A DNA stretch of 64,000 bases, taken from NCBI GenBank assembly GCA_963784805.1, contig CAWASR010000009.1, forward strand, positions 124,001 to 188,000, read 5' to 3'. Origin of the DNA: Roseiarcus sp963784805 (GTDB taxonomy: Bacteria; Pseudomonadota; Alphaproteobacteria; Rhizobiales; Beijerinckiaceae). Below the pieces are notes generated by a model, which was not told the origin of the DNA, did not search any database, and was given only the letters and a program-made list of their open reading frames with translations. Below, piece after piece: positions 34,124 through 43,187 of the stretch. How positions within the stretch are numbered: the first letter of the stretch is position 1; every line of letters begins with the position of its first letter. The position numbers and the translations under genes were made by a program.

Positions 34124-35590
34124 CTACTTCGCGGCCGACAGCGGCGTCGCGACGTCCTCGAGCGGTTTGCGCTCCGCCCTGACGGCGAACAAGCCGGCGA
34201 TGAGCGCGGCGGCGAGCATGAGGACGGCGGCGAAGGCGTAACCGGCGAAAACGCTCTGCCGCGACCCGCTTTCGATCAGCTTCGAGAACACGAATGGCGC
34301 GGCGACCCCGCCGAGGCCGGTGCCGATGGCGTAGAAGATGGCGATCGTCAGCGCCCGGATCTCGATCGGGAACGTCTCGCTGACGGTCAGATAGGCCGCG
34401 CTGGCGGCGGGAGAGGCGACGAAGAACACGATCATCCAGCCGATCGTCTGGCCTATCGCCGACAGAAGGCCGCGCTCGAAAGCGAAGCCGATTGCGACCA
34501 GCAGCAGCCCCGAGACGGCGTAGGTCAGGGAGATCATCAGCCGGCGGCCGTGGGTGTCGAACAGCCGCCCCAGCACCACCGGCCCGAGAAAATTGCCGAG
34601 CGCAAAGGGGAGGATGTACCAGCCGACATTGCTGGAGCTGACGCCATAAAAGTTCGTCAGCACAAGAGCATAGGTGAAGAAAATCGCGTTGTAGAAGAAC
34701 GCCTGCGCCGCCATCAGGGCCAGGCCGACGAAGGTGCGCAGGCGATAGGTCCTAAACAGCGTTTCGAACACTTCGCGCAGCGGCGTATGGGTGCGCGAAC
34801 GGAGCCGGATCGTCGCGCTTTCAGGAACCGGCGCCAGATGCGCGCCGGCCTCGACAAACCGCCGCTCGATCCCCGCCACCACGGTCTCGCCTTCGGCCGC
34901 GCGGCCGTGGATCGCCAGCCATCGCGGACTTTCCGGGATCCACATCCGCATCAGGAACACGACCACTCCGAGTCCCGCGCCGATCAGAAAGGCGAACCGC
35001 CAGCCGAGTTCGGGGTCGATGAGGCGAGGGTTGAGCAGGACGACGGCGACGAGGGCGCCCATCGCCGCCCCGATCCAGAAACTGCCGTTGATCATCAGAT
35101 CCATGTGGCCGCGAAACCGCGCCGGAATCAGCTCCTGAATAGTCGAATTGATGGCGGAATATTCGCCGCCGATGCCGGCGCCGGTGAGGAAGCGAAAAAG
35201 AAAGAACGTGAACGCGTTCCACGACAGCCCGGTCAGCGCGGTCGCCGTCAGGTAAACGGCGATGGTGGTGAAAAACAGCTTCTTGCGCCCCAGCCGGTCG
35301 GTCAGCCAGCCGAAATAGAGCGCGCCCAGAACCGCGCCGCTGAGATAGGCGCTGCCGGCGAGTCCAACCTGAAGGTCGGAGAAATGAAGGGCCGGGCTTT
35401 CCTTCAGCGCGCCGGCGATCGATCCCGCCAGCGTCACCTCCAGCCCGTCGAGAATCCAGGTTATGCCGAGCGCGGCGATGACGAGCACATGGAAGCGGCC
35501 CCAGGGCAGGCGTTCCAGACGCGCCGGGATGAGCGTGGCGATGACGCCTGGTTCGCGATTGGGTGCTGTGGCCGGCATCGCTCGCATCAT
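34124..35590 (-). CDS. MFS sugar-porter-like transporter
   Basis: 488 residues, twelve membrane segments. MFS motif GWLTDRLGRKKLFF after segment 2, the sugar-porter-type loop FRFLTGAGIGGEYSAINSTIQELIPARFRGH after segment 4, and PESPRWLAIHGR at the central loop, all characteristic of the MHS/sugar porter and aromatic acid symporter families (GGEYSAIN is typical of the metabolite:H+ group). Substrate not determinable. Monocistronic by position. Confidence 0.88.
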   Translation of the reverse strand: MMRAMPATAPNREPGVIATLIPARLERLPWGRFHVLVIAALGITWILDGLEVTLAGSIAGALKESPALHFSDLQVGLAGSAYLSGAVLGALYFGWLTDRLGRKKLFFTTIAVYLTATALTGLSWNAFTFFLFRFLTGAGIGGEYSAINSTIQELIPARFRGHMDLMINGSFWIGAAMGALVAVVLLNPRLIDPELGWRFAFLIGAGLGVVVFLMRMWIPESPRWLAIHGRAAEGETVVAGIERRFVEAGAHLAPVPESATIRLRSRTHTPLREVFETLFRTYRLRTFVGLALMAAQAFFYNAIFFTYALVLTNFYGVSSSNVGWYILPFALGNFLGPVVLGRLFDTHGRRLMISLTYAVSGLLLVAIGFAFERGLLSAIGQTIGWMIVFFVASPAASAAYLTVSETFPIEIRALTIAIFYAIGTGLGGVAAPFVFSKLIESGSRQSVFAGYAFAAVLMLAAALIAGLFAVRAERKPLEDVATPLSAAK

Positions 35591-35938
35591 CCACGAATAA
35601 ATGCGCCTGGTCGAGCGATCGGGCTCATACCCCAGGCTCCGGCGAGGGTCCCGTCGGACCCACCCGCGTCAACGGCTCTCGATTCTTTGGGTTCCGGCCT
35701 CGGCGTTCGGCGACGTCAAGTCTCCGCCGGCGCAGTGGAATTCGGCTGCGCCGGCGTCCGAATGCGGGACGCTACCGTCGGCAAGCCTCGAATAGACGAG
35801 GGCGAGGGAACAAGGGCCGGCCTATGGGACGCGGACGATCGCAAGAACAAGACGAGCTTCGCCTTGGAAGCTTCTGACCTCCCGCCATGAAATTGGTTTC
35901 CCGCGGGTGAGCGCGCGCGGAAGACGACGCGCAAAAGC
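35591..35938. other. 348-base intergenic region
   Basis: Lies between two minus-strand MFS genes. Nothing recognisable: no convincing ORF, repeat or terminator was seen. It may carry the promoter of the 34124-35590 gene. Confidence 0.4.
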
Positions 35939-37579
35939 TCACGCGCCGGCTGGCGCGGGACGTCTGCCAAGCAGCGATTGGCGTTCGGCGGCGACGAGAA
36001 ACTCGATCTTCGGCGACCTGGTCAGAAACTGGCTGACCTCGTCCTCGCTCATCCGGTCAGCGTTGGTGACGCGCTCGCGCAGATGCAGGAGCTCGAGCCA
36101 GGATTCGATCAGGTAAGCTTCCTCGAACCGTCCGATTTCGGCCGCGTCTTCGAAAATGCCCCACGCGAAGGCGCCGTCGCGCCGGCGTTCGTTGCCCAAT
36201 TCATCGATCGCCCGCAGAAACTCGGCGCGGTCCTTCGGGTCGATGCGATATTCGATCTTGACCAGGATCGGGCCGCGATCGTTTTCGACCTCCTGAGCGA
36301 CCCTCGGTCTGCGCCAGTGCAGCGAAGGCGAAAGATCAAGCGCGGCGCCCTGATCAAGTCGCCATCGCCAGGAGAGCGGGACGCCCAAAAGCACGCCCAC
36401 GGCGGCGACGAATAGCGATTCCGTCAATCCGACCTTGGCGGCGATCTCGCCCCACATGACGCTGCTGATCGTCATGGCGCCGAAGATCAGGGTGAGAAAA
36501 ACCGCGAGACCGCGTCCGCGCACCCACGCCGGCAGCGCCTCCTGGGCCGACAGGTAAAGGGTGGTCAGAACGACCACCCAGGCGACGCCGGCGCAAAAGC
36601 CGGCGGCGAGCGCGAGGACGACTTCGTGCGCCTGCGCGAACATGCCGAGCGCCACGGCGGTGGCGACCGCTCCAAGCGCAACCGTCCGGTCGAGATTGAC
36701 CGTTTCGCGCAGCGGTCGTTGCACGATCGAACCGACAATTGCGCCGACGCTGATCGCGCTCAGCAGGAGCCCGTAGTTTTCGGCCCCTTCGCCGGTCCTG
36801 CGCGCGATCAGGGGCAAGAGGCTCCAGTAGGCGGCGGCGAAGGGGTAGATCGCAATCGTGCGCGCCAGCGTCGCGCGGAGAGGCCGGTTGTTGGCGACGT
36901 GCCTCAGCCCTGTACGCACGGCGCTGCTCAGGCGCTCGGCGGGCAGGGGCGCCTTCTTCTTCCTCGGGCAACGCCAGCACACCAGCGCTACGACGACGCC
37001 GAGATTGGTCGCGGCGAAGGCCCAGAGCGGCGCGGACATTCCGAACTTCATGATGATGAGGCCGCCGAGCGTGGGTCCGATCGTGCGGCTCAGATTGTAG
37101 GCGACGCCCTGGGCGGCGATCGCCCCCGGCAGGGCGGGCTTCGGCACCAGGGTGGGCAGGATCGACAGCCAGGCGGGGGAGTTCAGAGCCCAGGCCGCGC
37201 TCAGGAGAAAAGTCGTCAGCAGCAGCAGCGCAGGCGTCGCGAGGCCGAACGACACGATCGCAGCGAAGATCCCCATCAGAACCATGACCGCGCCGGATAC
37301 GACAATGATGAGCCGCCGGGGGTCAAAGATGTCGGCGATCGCGCCGGCCGGAAGCGTGATCAGGAACATCGGCGCGGTCGTCGCCGCCTGCAGCAGCGAA
37401 ACGGCGAGCGGGGAGAGGTCCAGCGACGTCATCAGCCAGCCCGACGTCGTGTCGTACATCGCAATGCCGGTCAGCGCCATGGTGCTCGCCGCCCAGATGA
37501 CGGCGAAAGTCGGATTGGCGAATGCGCCGAGCCATGACGCGTCGCTTCCGCGCGGTTGCTGCAAGGGTCGGAAGTCCAT
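35939..37579 (-). CDS. MFS transporter with C-terminal ABM-like domain (EntS/MFS_3 type), copy A
   Basis: 546 residues. N-terminal about 400 residues: MFS_3 (enterobactin-exporter-like) fold with SGWLMTSL...LPAGAIADIFDPRRLI and a PAERLSSAVRTGLRH central loop. C-terminal about 130 residues (from GPILVKIEYRIDP) form a soluble ferredoxin-like domain of the kind found in antibiotic-biosynthesis monooxygenases, with RRDGAFAWGIFEDAAEIGRFEEAYLIESWLE as its core. Paralogue of the gene at 39409-41157. Such fusions are annotated as efflux proteins; the role of the added domain is unknown. Confidence 0.88.
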   Translation of the reverse strand: MDFRPLQQPRGSDASWLGAFANPTFAVIWAASTMALTGIAMYDTTSGWLMTSLDLSPLAVSLLQAATTAPMFLITLPAGAIADIFDPRRLIIVVSGAVMVLMGIFAAIVSFGLATPALLLLTTFLLSAAWALNSPAWLSILPTLVPKPALPGAIAAQGVAYNLSRTIGPTLGGLIIMKFGMSAPLWAFAATNLGVVVALVCWRCPRKKKAPLPAERLSSAVRTGLRHVANNRPLRATLARTIAIYPFAAAYWSLLPLIARRTGEGAENYGLLLSAISVGAIVGSIVQRPLRETVNLDRTVALGAVATAVALGMFAQAHEVVLALAAGFCAGVAWVVVLTTLYLSAQEALPAWVRGRGLAVFLTLIFGAMTISSVMWGEIAAKVGLTESLFVAAVGVLLGVPLSWRWRLDQGAALDLSPSLHWRRPRVAQEVENDRGPILVKIEYRIDPKDRAEFLRAIDELGNERRRDGAFAWGIFEDAAEIGRFEEAYLIESWLELLHLRERVTNADRMSEDEVSQFLTRSPKIEFLVAAERQSLLGRRPAPAGA

Positions 37580-37614
37580 TGCGTTAGCCCTTCAGGCTCC
37601 CCGGGCAGGCGCGT

Positions 37615-38457
37615 TCAGTGAGAGGCCAGGACGCAGCGATCGCTCCGCAGCAGCAGGTCGCGCGTCACGCCGCCGAACGCCCACTCCCGCAGCCGGCTGT
37701 GGCCGAATGCTCCCGCCACGATCAGGTCGACTTCCAGCTCCTTTGCGATCGCATCCAGCTGCGCCGCCTCCGAACCGTTCGAAATCTCCGCGGAGCACTG
37801 CGCCTCGACGCCATGCCGCGCAAGCCAGTCGCCGACGTCGCCGAGACGCCGCCGCGTTTCCTTCAGAGCCGCGGCGCCGGCAATTTCAACCACGTCCACC
37901 CGTTGGCTCGCCTTGAGCAGAGGCAACGCGTCGGCGACGGCCCGCCGCGCTTCGCGCTTGTCGTTCCAGCATACGAGCGAGCGCATCAGCTTGAGTCCGG
38001 CGGCGGCGGCGGGAACGATGAGAGTCGGACGGCCGAGGCGCATCAGAAGATCGCCCACGTCGGCCTCGCCGGAGGGAAAAAAGATCCGATCGGCGGAATC
38101 GAGAGTCGCGACGACCATGTCGACGTTGCGCGCTTCGTCGGCGATATACTCGCTCGCCGGTCCGAAAATCACCTGCGAGCGCCACTGGAGATCCTGGACT
38201 TTCGGCAAGGCGACGCGGAACTCCGACTCGACCGTAGCGGCCTCACGGATAAGCTTGTCGAGCTCGTGCCGCCCCGGCGCGCGCGGGCCCGCGCCCCGGT
38301 CGACGACTTGAGCCGATCCTTGTTTCGCGGCGACGCCGATGACGGCGGCCCCGAAGCGCTCCGCCAGGTCGGCGACCACCGTGAGCATCGCCGCGTTCGA
38401 GCAATTGATTCGCATGCAGGCCATCAAAGTCGTGATCGTCGCCACCCGCGCCTCCAT
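37615..38457 (-). CDS. Universal stress protein, tandem UspA type
   Basis: 280 residues containing two Usp modules; the second keeps the ATP-binding-type ending DLIVAGAFGHSRLREWAFGGVTRDLL. The first module has the usual opening (VATITTLMACMRINCSNAAML...). I chose ATG 38457; a GTG 48 bases upstream is possible. Ends 35 bases before the MFS copy A start, so the two are probably cotranscribed in the order usp-MFS. Confidence 0.8.
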   Translation of the reverse strand: MEARVATITTLMACMRINCSNAAMLTVVADLAERFGAAVIGVAAKQGSAQVVDRGAGPRAPGRHELDKLIREAATVESEFRVALPKVQDLQWRSQVIFGPASEYIADEARNVDMVVATLDSADRIFFPSGEADVGDLLMRLGRPTLIVPAAAAGLKLMRSLVCWNDKREARRAVADALPLLKASQRVDVVEIAGAAALKETRRRLGDVGDWLARHGVEAQCSAEISNGSEAAQLDAIAKELEVDLIVAGAFGHSRLREWAFGGVTRDLLLRSDRCVLASH

Positions 38458-38551
38458 GGAAGTGTTGCATTCGAACTGCGGGAGCCGTGGGCGCAAATCC
38501 GCCACGCGCTTTCAGGACATCGGACTTTGGCTTCTCGCGCCATCGCTCGAC

Positions 38552-39160
38552 CTATCGCGGGTCGGTCTTGCGCCGCAGGGCGCGGAACGCGGCGAGGACC
38601 TGATTTCGCCGGGCCGCGTCCTGGACGTAGATGTCCGTCGAGGCGCTGACTGACTTCGCGCCGCTCCATACCGCCTGAATGCAGGGCGCCCCGACGCATC
38701 GGAACAACACGCCCCGCGCTTTCCCGCCGCTTTCCGCGACATCGTCGGTGACTTCTTCGGAAATCTTGACGTCGTCGATCGCGAACGTCGCTTCATGGGT
38801 TCCCTCGGACGTCAACGCGCCGGCGCGATAATCCGCAAACGTCTCGCGCGTCGACACGATGACGCCGCCCTTGTCGCCTCGATGAAACGCGATCTGCTTG
38901 GTGAGCCATCGTCTTTCGAGGCCGCTGCCAGGCGAGCGGTATTTGGGATTGGCGGCGGTCGCGGCCGGAAGCGCGCGCCTCAGGAATATTTCGGCTTGCG
39001 AAGCGGACGCGAACGGATCGGCCGGCGCCGATTTCACCACATTGTCCGCCGTCTTTGTCTGCGGGGGCGAGGCGAGCGCAGGTGAGATCGCCGCGGCGCT
39101 CCCGATCCCGAGGGTCACAGACAGCAGTGCGGCGAGCCCCCGATAAAGCCGGCGCGTCAT
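38552..39160 (-). CDS. Secreted protein of unknown function
   Basis: 202 residues from ATG 39160. Sec signal peptide (MTRRLYRGLAALLSVTLGIG then SAAAISPALA, cleavage near residue 30). The mature domain has two cysteines close together (RCVGAPCIQ), perhaps a disulfide, and a following SASTDIYVQD segment. Not recognised as a known family. First of three minus-strand genes (this, usp, MFS copy A), 94 bases upstream of usp. Confidence 0.65.
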   Translation of the reverse strand: MTRRLYRGLAALLSVTLGIGSAAAISPALASPPQTKTADNVVKSAPADPFASASQAEIFLRRALPAATAANPKYRSPGSGLERRWLTKQIAFHRGDKGGVIVSTRETFADYRAGALTSEGTHEATFAIDDVKISEEVTDDVAESGGKARGVLFRCVGAPCIQAVWSGAKSVSASTDIYVQDAARRNQVLAAFRALRRKTDPR

Positions 39161-39408
39161 CGTCCAGCCGCTCCTTGACACGTGTTGCGAGCCGCGAAAT
39201 CGCAACCCGGACGCCGATTGGGCGGCGCCCCGCCGGCGCAACCTGCAACCTGCAAACTTCCCTGCGCAATATAGGGACGAGCCGCCGGTCCCGCCAGCCA
39301 AACCGGCGCTTCGGTCGAAACGGGTCCGCCGCGCGGGGCCCGATCCCAAGGCGGCGCCGCATTTCGCCGGACCGCTGGAGCGGCTTGAAACTCGCGGCGT
39401 CTTTTGCC

Positions 39409-41157
39409 ATGTCACCGGTGCGGCGGCCCGCGTTTTGGCCGTTTAATGCTCATTCTTTGTTGCGCGGGGTCCTTTTGTCCAGCGAATCCGGCGTCAAATT
39501 GGACCCCAACGCGGGCGCCGACTCTCGCTGGGGAGTGTTCGGCAATCTGGCGTTCACCGTGATCCTGATCGCCAGCTCGGTTTCGAACGTCGGAATAGGG
39601 ATGTTCGACACCTCGATGAGCTGGCTGATGACCAGCCTCAATCCGAACCCGATGATGGTCTCGGCGGTTCAGGTCGCCACGACCCTGCCGTTGTTCCTGC
39701 TGACGTTGCCCGCCGGCGCGCTGTCGGACATCGTGGATCCGCGCCGGCTGCTGATCGGCGCGCAGGGCGCGGTGGCGGCGATTTCCATCGCTTTCGCGGT
39801 GCTGGCTTCGCTTCATTTGGCGACGCCAACGCTGCTTCTGGCGACGATGTTCTCACTCGGCGTGGGCGGGGCGCTGGCGGCTCCGGTGTGGTTGCTGATC
39901 ACGCCGATGCTGGTTCCCCGGCAGGACCTCGACAACGCGATCTCGGTCAACAACACCAGCTTCAGCCTGAGCCGGGCGATCGGCCCGGCGCTGGGAGGAT
40001 TCGCGATCGCGGCCTTCGGCTACGCCTTTCCGTTCTGGTGCTATGTCGTGGGCAATCTGGCGCTGGTGGGCGCGGTGCTGTGGTGGCGCGCCCCGCGTCG
40101 GATCAAGGAAACGCTCCCGGCCGAGCGCCTGTCGAGCGCCGTGCGCACCGGCCTTCGATACGCCCGCAACAATCGCGACATCGACTCGACCCTGATCCGC
40201 GCGGTCGCGTTTTTCCCGTTCGCGAGCGCCTATGCGGCGCTGCTGCCGCTGGTCGCGCGCGCCCAGATGCACAACGGCCCGGCGATCTACGGCCTGCTGC
40301 TGGGCATGATCGGCGTCGGTTCGATCCTGGGATCGTTCGCGCTCAACGGCCTGAAGGCGCGGTTGGGGCCCGATCGCCTGGCGGCGTTGGCGACTATGGG
40401 CGTCATCGCCGCGCTGGCGATGTACGGCGCCGCGCGGGAGCCGTTGCTCGCCATGGCCGCGAGCCTCGTCGCCGGCGCCTCTTCGATCGTCATGCTGACG
40501 ATCCTGTTCATGTCGGCGCAGCTCGCGCTTCCCGACTGGGTTCGCGGGCGCGGCATGGCGATTTTTCTGACCGTGTATTTCGGCGCCGCGACGCTCGGCG
40601 CCGCGGTCTGGGGCAAGGTCGCCAGCATGGAGGGACTGTCCACGGCGCTCTATCTCGCGGCGGCGGGGGCGGCTCTGGGGTTGGTCGCGACATGGCGGTG
40701 GAAGCTGCAGACCGCCGCCGCGCTCGATCTCACCCCGTCGATGCACTGGAACGCGCCCGTCTTCCTGCAGCGGATCGAGGACGACCAGGGGCCGATCCTG
40801 GTCACGGTCGAATACCGGATCGACCCGGAGCAAAGAGCGCCATTTCTCGGCGTCATGCAGGAGATCGGCCTCGAACGAAAGCGCGACGGCGCTTACGCCT
40901 GGAACGTGTTCGAGGACGTGGCCGAGATCGGCAGGGTGATCGAAACCTTCCTCATTCAGTCGCTGCTCGAACTCAAGCACCTGCGCGCGCGCGTGACCAA
41001 GGCCGACCGCCTGATCGAGGACCGGGCGCGCACGTTCCTGAACGAGCCGCCGAAGGTGACCTTTCTGATCGCGCCGAGTCGCAGCCGCGCCAAGAAGCGC
41101 AAGCGGGCGCCCTCTCTCGCCGCGCCGCCGCTGGCCCAACCCGCGCGGGCGGAATGA
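39409..41157 (+). CDS. MFS transporter with C-terminal ABM-like domain (EntS/MFS_3 type), copy B
   Basis: 582 residues from ATG 39409 (the frame is open further 5', but that sequence is the secreted-protein promoter region). Same architecture as copy A: MFS_3 domain with LPAGALSDIVDPRRLLIG and PAERLSSAVRTGLRY, then a C-terminal domain beginning GPILVTVEYRIDPEQ. The central loop and C-terminal domain match copy A nearly residue for residue, so the pair arose by duplication. The C-terminus is a basic tail (SRSRAKKRKRAP). Divergent from the secreted-protein gene. Confidence 0.86.
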   Translation: MSPVRRPAFWPFNAHSLLRGVLLSSESGVKLDPNAGADSRWGVFGNLAFTVILIASSVSNVGIGMFDTSMSWLMTSLNPNPMMVSAVQVATTLPLFLLTLPAGALSDIVDPRRLLIGAQGAVAAISIAFAVLASLHLATPTLLLATMFSLGVGGALAAPVWLLITPMLVPRQDLDNAISVNNTSFSLSRAIGPALGGFAIAAFGYAFPFWCYVVGNLALVGAVLWWRAPRRIKETLPAERLSSAVRTGLRYARNNRDIDSTLIRAVAFFPFASAYAALLPLVARAQMHNGPAIYGLLLGMIGVGSILGSFALNGLKARLGPDRLAALATMGVIAALAMYGAAREPLLAMAASLVAGASSIVMLTILFMSAQLALPDWVRGRGMAIFLTVYFGAATLGAAVWGKVASMEGLSTALYLAAAGAALGLVATWRWKLQTAAALDLTPSMHWNAPVFLQRIEDDQGPILVTVEYRIDPEQRAPFLGVMQEIGLERKRDGAYAWNVFEDVAEIGRVIETFLIQSLLELKHLRARVTKADRLIEDRARTFLNEPPKVTFLIAPSRSRAKKRKRAPSLAAPPLAQPARAE

Positions 41158-41189
41158 TACGGCTTCCGGGGGATTGACTTCGAGCTTGT

Positions 41190-41300
41190 TGTCATTCTCG
41201 GCAGACCGAAAGTCTGACCTTGGAATCCAGAGGCCCAAGCGCCGGCTTGGCGTCAGTCCGGATTCTAAGATCAGTCGCTTCGCGACCGTGGGGAATGACA
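41190..41300. repeat. Imperfect palindromic intergenic repeat
   Basis: Ends TGTCATTC (41190-41197) and GAATGACA (41293-41300) are inverted, and an inner pair TGGAATCC / GGATTCTA is also inverted around a GC-rich centre. Long palindromes ending in TGTCATTC...GAATGACA are common REP-like intergenic elements in alphaproteobacteria; this copy is degenerate. Confidence 0.55.
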
Positions 41301-41575
41301 GACCGAAGCGATCGGGCGGATTTCGTATTTGGAATTCGACCGCGCCGCAGCTCCGGCCATCCGCGATCCCGCATCCGGGCAGGCGCGGGCGAAAAGAGCC
41401 GCGCGGCCGCCCAGGCGGCGGAGGAGGGGAGGGGCGCGGGTGCATGGAAGGCAATATTGGCTATATGCGTGCGGCGCGGGGAATCCGGGCGTCATCAACC
41501 GGAAAGATTTGTTCCCGTCTTGTTCAACAGGAGAGAATCTGAAAGACTGCAAAAAACGTCCCGAAAGGGGGGCAG

Positions 41576-41707
41576 GTGACAGAATTCTCATCTTTCCGGC
41601 GGCGGGCCGGACTTTCCGTATCCGAGGCGGCGGAGAGGTTGGGCTATACGGAGCGCGAGGCATTTCGCTGGGAACGCGGGGAGGTCCGAACATTTCAGCT
41701 ATTCTAG
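41576..41707 (+). CDS. Micro-protein with helix-turn-helix motif (43 aa)
   Basis: GTG at 41576 with a strong AGGGGGG ribosome-binding site (41566-41572). The product reads RRRAGLSVSEAAERLGYTERE and then AFRWERGEV, a Cro/XRE-like helix-turn-helix including the tryptophan-arg-glu-x-gly turn typical of excisionase or phage-type regulators. It stops after 43 codons, so it is either a complete micro-protein or the surviving N-terminus of a longer regulator; the downstream frame is not continuous. Confidence 0.45.
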   Translation: MTEFSSFRRRAGLSVSEAAERLGYTEREAFRWERGEVRTFQLF

Positions 41708-42302
41708 GGGCAATGGTTATCCGCTTGCAGGGCTGGCGAGAGCTTCACGTCCGTAAACGTGCGCAACTCTCTGAAAACGCAAGGGTACGGGACCCAAGCG
41801 AAGATTACGGCGACAATCTCTTTCTGATTCTCAAAAGCCATGCTATCCTGACGTTTGCCTCGATCGAGCGGCGCGGGCCGCGGCCGCCAGGGAGCGTTCG
41901 GCATGGTTCAGGAGACGGCGTTCGCCTCGAAGCGGCGGCTCAACGGGCTTGCCCGGGAAAACGCGGCGGGCGCGGATTTTCGCCGGGCTTGCGCGGGGGC
42001 TGGGTCTATGCGGAGATCGCGGGGCGGGCGCCGCGGGGCCGGAGGGAGGGCGCCGGCGAGGCTTGAGGGGGCGCGAGGCGGCGCGAGAAAATATTTTTAT
42101 TTGGATTCGCGCATAAGCCCTTGAAAAGTCCCGATTCGCGGAAAGAAAGAGCTTTCCCTTCCTTCCCTTTTATTTTCCTTGGCTTCCCTGCGGATTTTCC
42201 AAAGCTTCCTTCCGGCTTTCCTTAGCTTCAACCAACTAGGCGCGTAATTTATCCGGATTTACGGTCATGCCTGCATATTTCCCTGCTGAACAGGAGCGGC
42301 GC

Positions 42303-42374
42303 CCGGGGTGCCGTCCACCACCCCATCACCGTAATTCCGTTCGGGGCGCCGTCCACCCATCACCGTAGAGCCAA
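42303..42374. repeat. Imperfect direct repeat of about 27 bp
   Basis: GGGGTGCCGTCCACC...CATCACCGTA and GGGGCGCCGTCCACC-CATCACCGTA occur about 36 bases apart just downstream of the carboxylesterase gene end. Purpose unknown. Confidence 0.45.
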
Positions 42375-42385
42375 AGCGCCGTGCG

Positions 42386-43168
42386 CTACGCCGCGGTCAC
42401 CCGCGCGGACGGCGCAGCCTTCGCGATCTCGGAAAAGAATCCGCCGACCCGCTCAACAATCAGGTCCTTGTCGTTGTCGAGCGTGGCGACGTGGTACGAG
42501 TTGTCGAGCCGGAGAAGCCGGATGTCGTTCGACGACACCGTTCTCGCCACTTCCATGGCGTTGACCGCCGGGACGACATGGTCCTCGCGCGCGTGGATCA
42601 CCAGCGTCGGACAGACGATTTTGTGCATGAGGTCTCTGGTCAGCGAGATCAGGACCGTGACTTCACGCAAGCAATTGACCGGCACTTCCTCGTAGGCCAG
42701 CTCCTTCACACCCGGCGCCCTGATATCAGATCCGATCCCGGGGATTCGCTTCGGCGCCGGGTTCAAGGCCAGCACCCCCGCGATAGCGTCCGTCATGAGC
42801 CCGACCGGCGCAGCAATGGGCGCGATCGCCGTCACGAGCTCCGAACAGCGTGCGGCGAGATTGAGGGTGAGGGTGCCGCCCATCGACAGGCCGGTCACAA
42901 AGACTTTGCTCTTGCGCTTGGCGAGCTCCCGAAGCGCCCGCTCCGCTTCGCCCATCCAGTCGAGATAGCCGGTTGTCTCCATGTCGTCCGGCGACGTGCC
43001 GTGCCCCGGCAGCCTTGGACCGACGACAGAGAAGCCGAAGCGACGATGCAATCCCTCTCCGAGATACCGCATGCTCTGGGTCGAGCCGGTAAAGCCGTGC
43101 ACGACGAGCACGCCGAGATCGTTGCCTTCGAATGAAAACGGTTCTGCATCCTTCATTACTGCAACCAC
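42386..43168 (-). CDS. Carboxylesterase, alpha/beta hydrolase (Est30-like)
   Basis: 260 residues. Oxyanion loop VVHGFTGS (22-29), nucleophile Ser95 in GLSMGG, acid Asp196 in HAREDHVVP and His226 in NSYHVAT form a complete triad; the PRLPGHGTSPDDM cap region is typical of Est30-type and monoacylglycerol-lipase-like carboxylesterases. GTG at 43168 is preceded by AAGGAGG at eight bases and preferred over the in-frame ATG four codons in. It follows the second ABC permease gene by 19 bases, so it belongs to that operon and may cleave an ester of the imported compound. Confidence 0.87.
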   Translation of the reverse strand: MVAVMKDAEPFSFEGNDLGVLVVHGFTGSTQSMRYLGEGLHRRFGFSVVGPRLPGHGTSPDDMETTGYLDWMGEAERALRELAKRKSKVFVTGLSMGGTLTLNLAARCSELVTAIAPIAAPVGLMTDAIAGVLALNPAPKRIPGIGSDIRAPGVKELAYEEVPVNCLREVTVLISLTRDLMHKIVCPTLVIHAREDHVVPAVNAMEVARTVSSNDIRLLRLDNSYHVATLDNDKDLIVERVGGFFSEIAKAAPSARVTAA

Positions 43169-43187
43169 GGGGTCTTCCTCCTTCGGT

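Larger units (their letters stand above)
41158..42385. other. 1.2-kb region with little coding content: decayed repeats and a micro-gene
   Basis: Contents: a 111-bp imperfect palindrome (41190-41300), a 43-codon HTH-like gene (41576-41707), a polypyrimidine stretch rich in CTTCC (about 42145-42240) and an imperfect direct repeat (about 42303-42374). The remaining sequence is arginine/glycine-biased in every frame and I see no further supportable gene. Its patchy composition suggests remains of mobile DNA. Confidence 0.5.

Noticed and set aside
41903..42124. Possible 73-codon ORF with an AGGGAG ribosome-binding site
   Set aside because: After about 30 residues the product is pure Arg/Gly/Ala repeat from GC-rich DNA, with no family resemblance.
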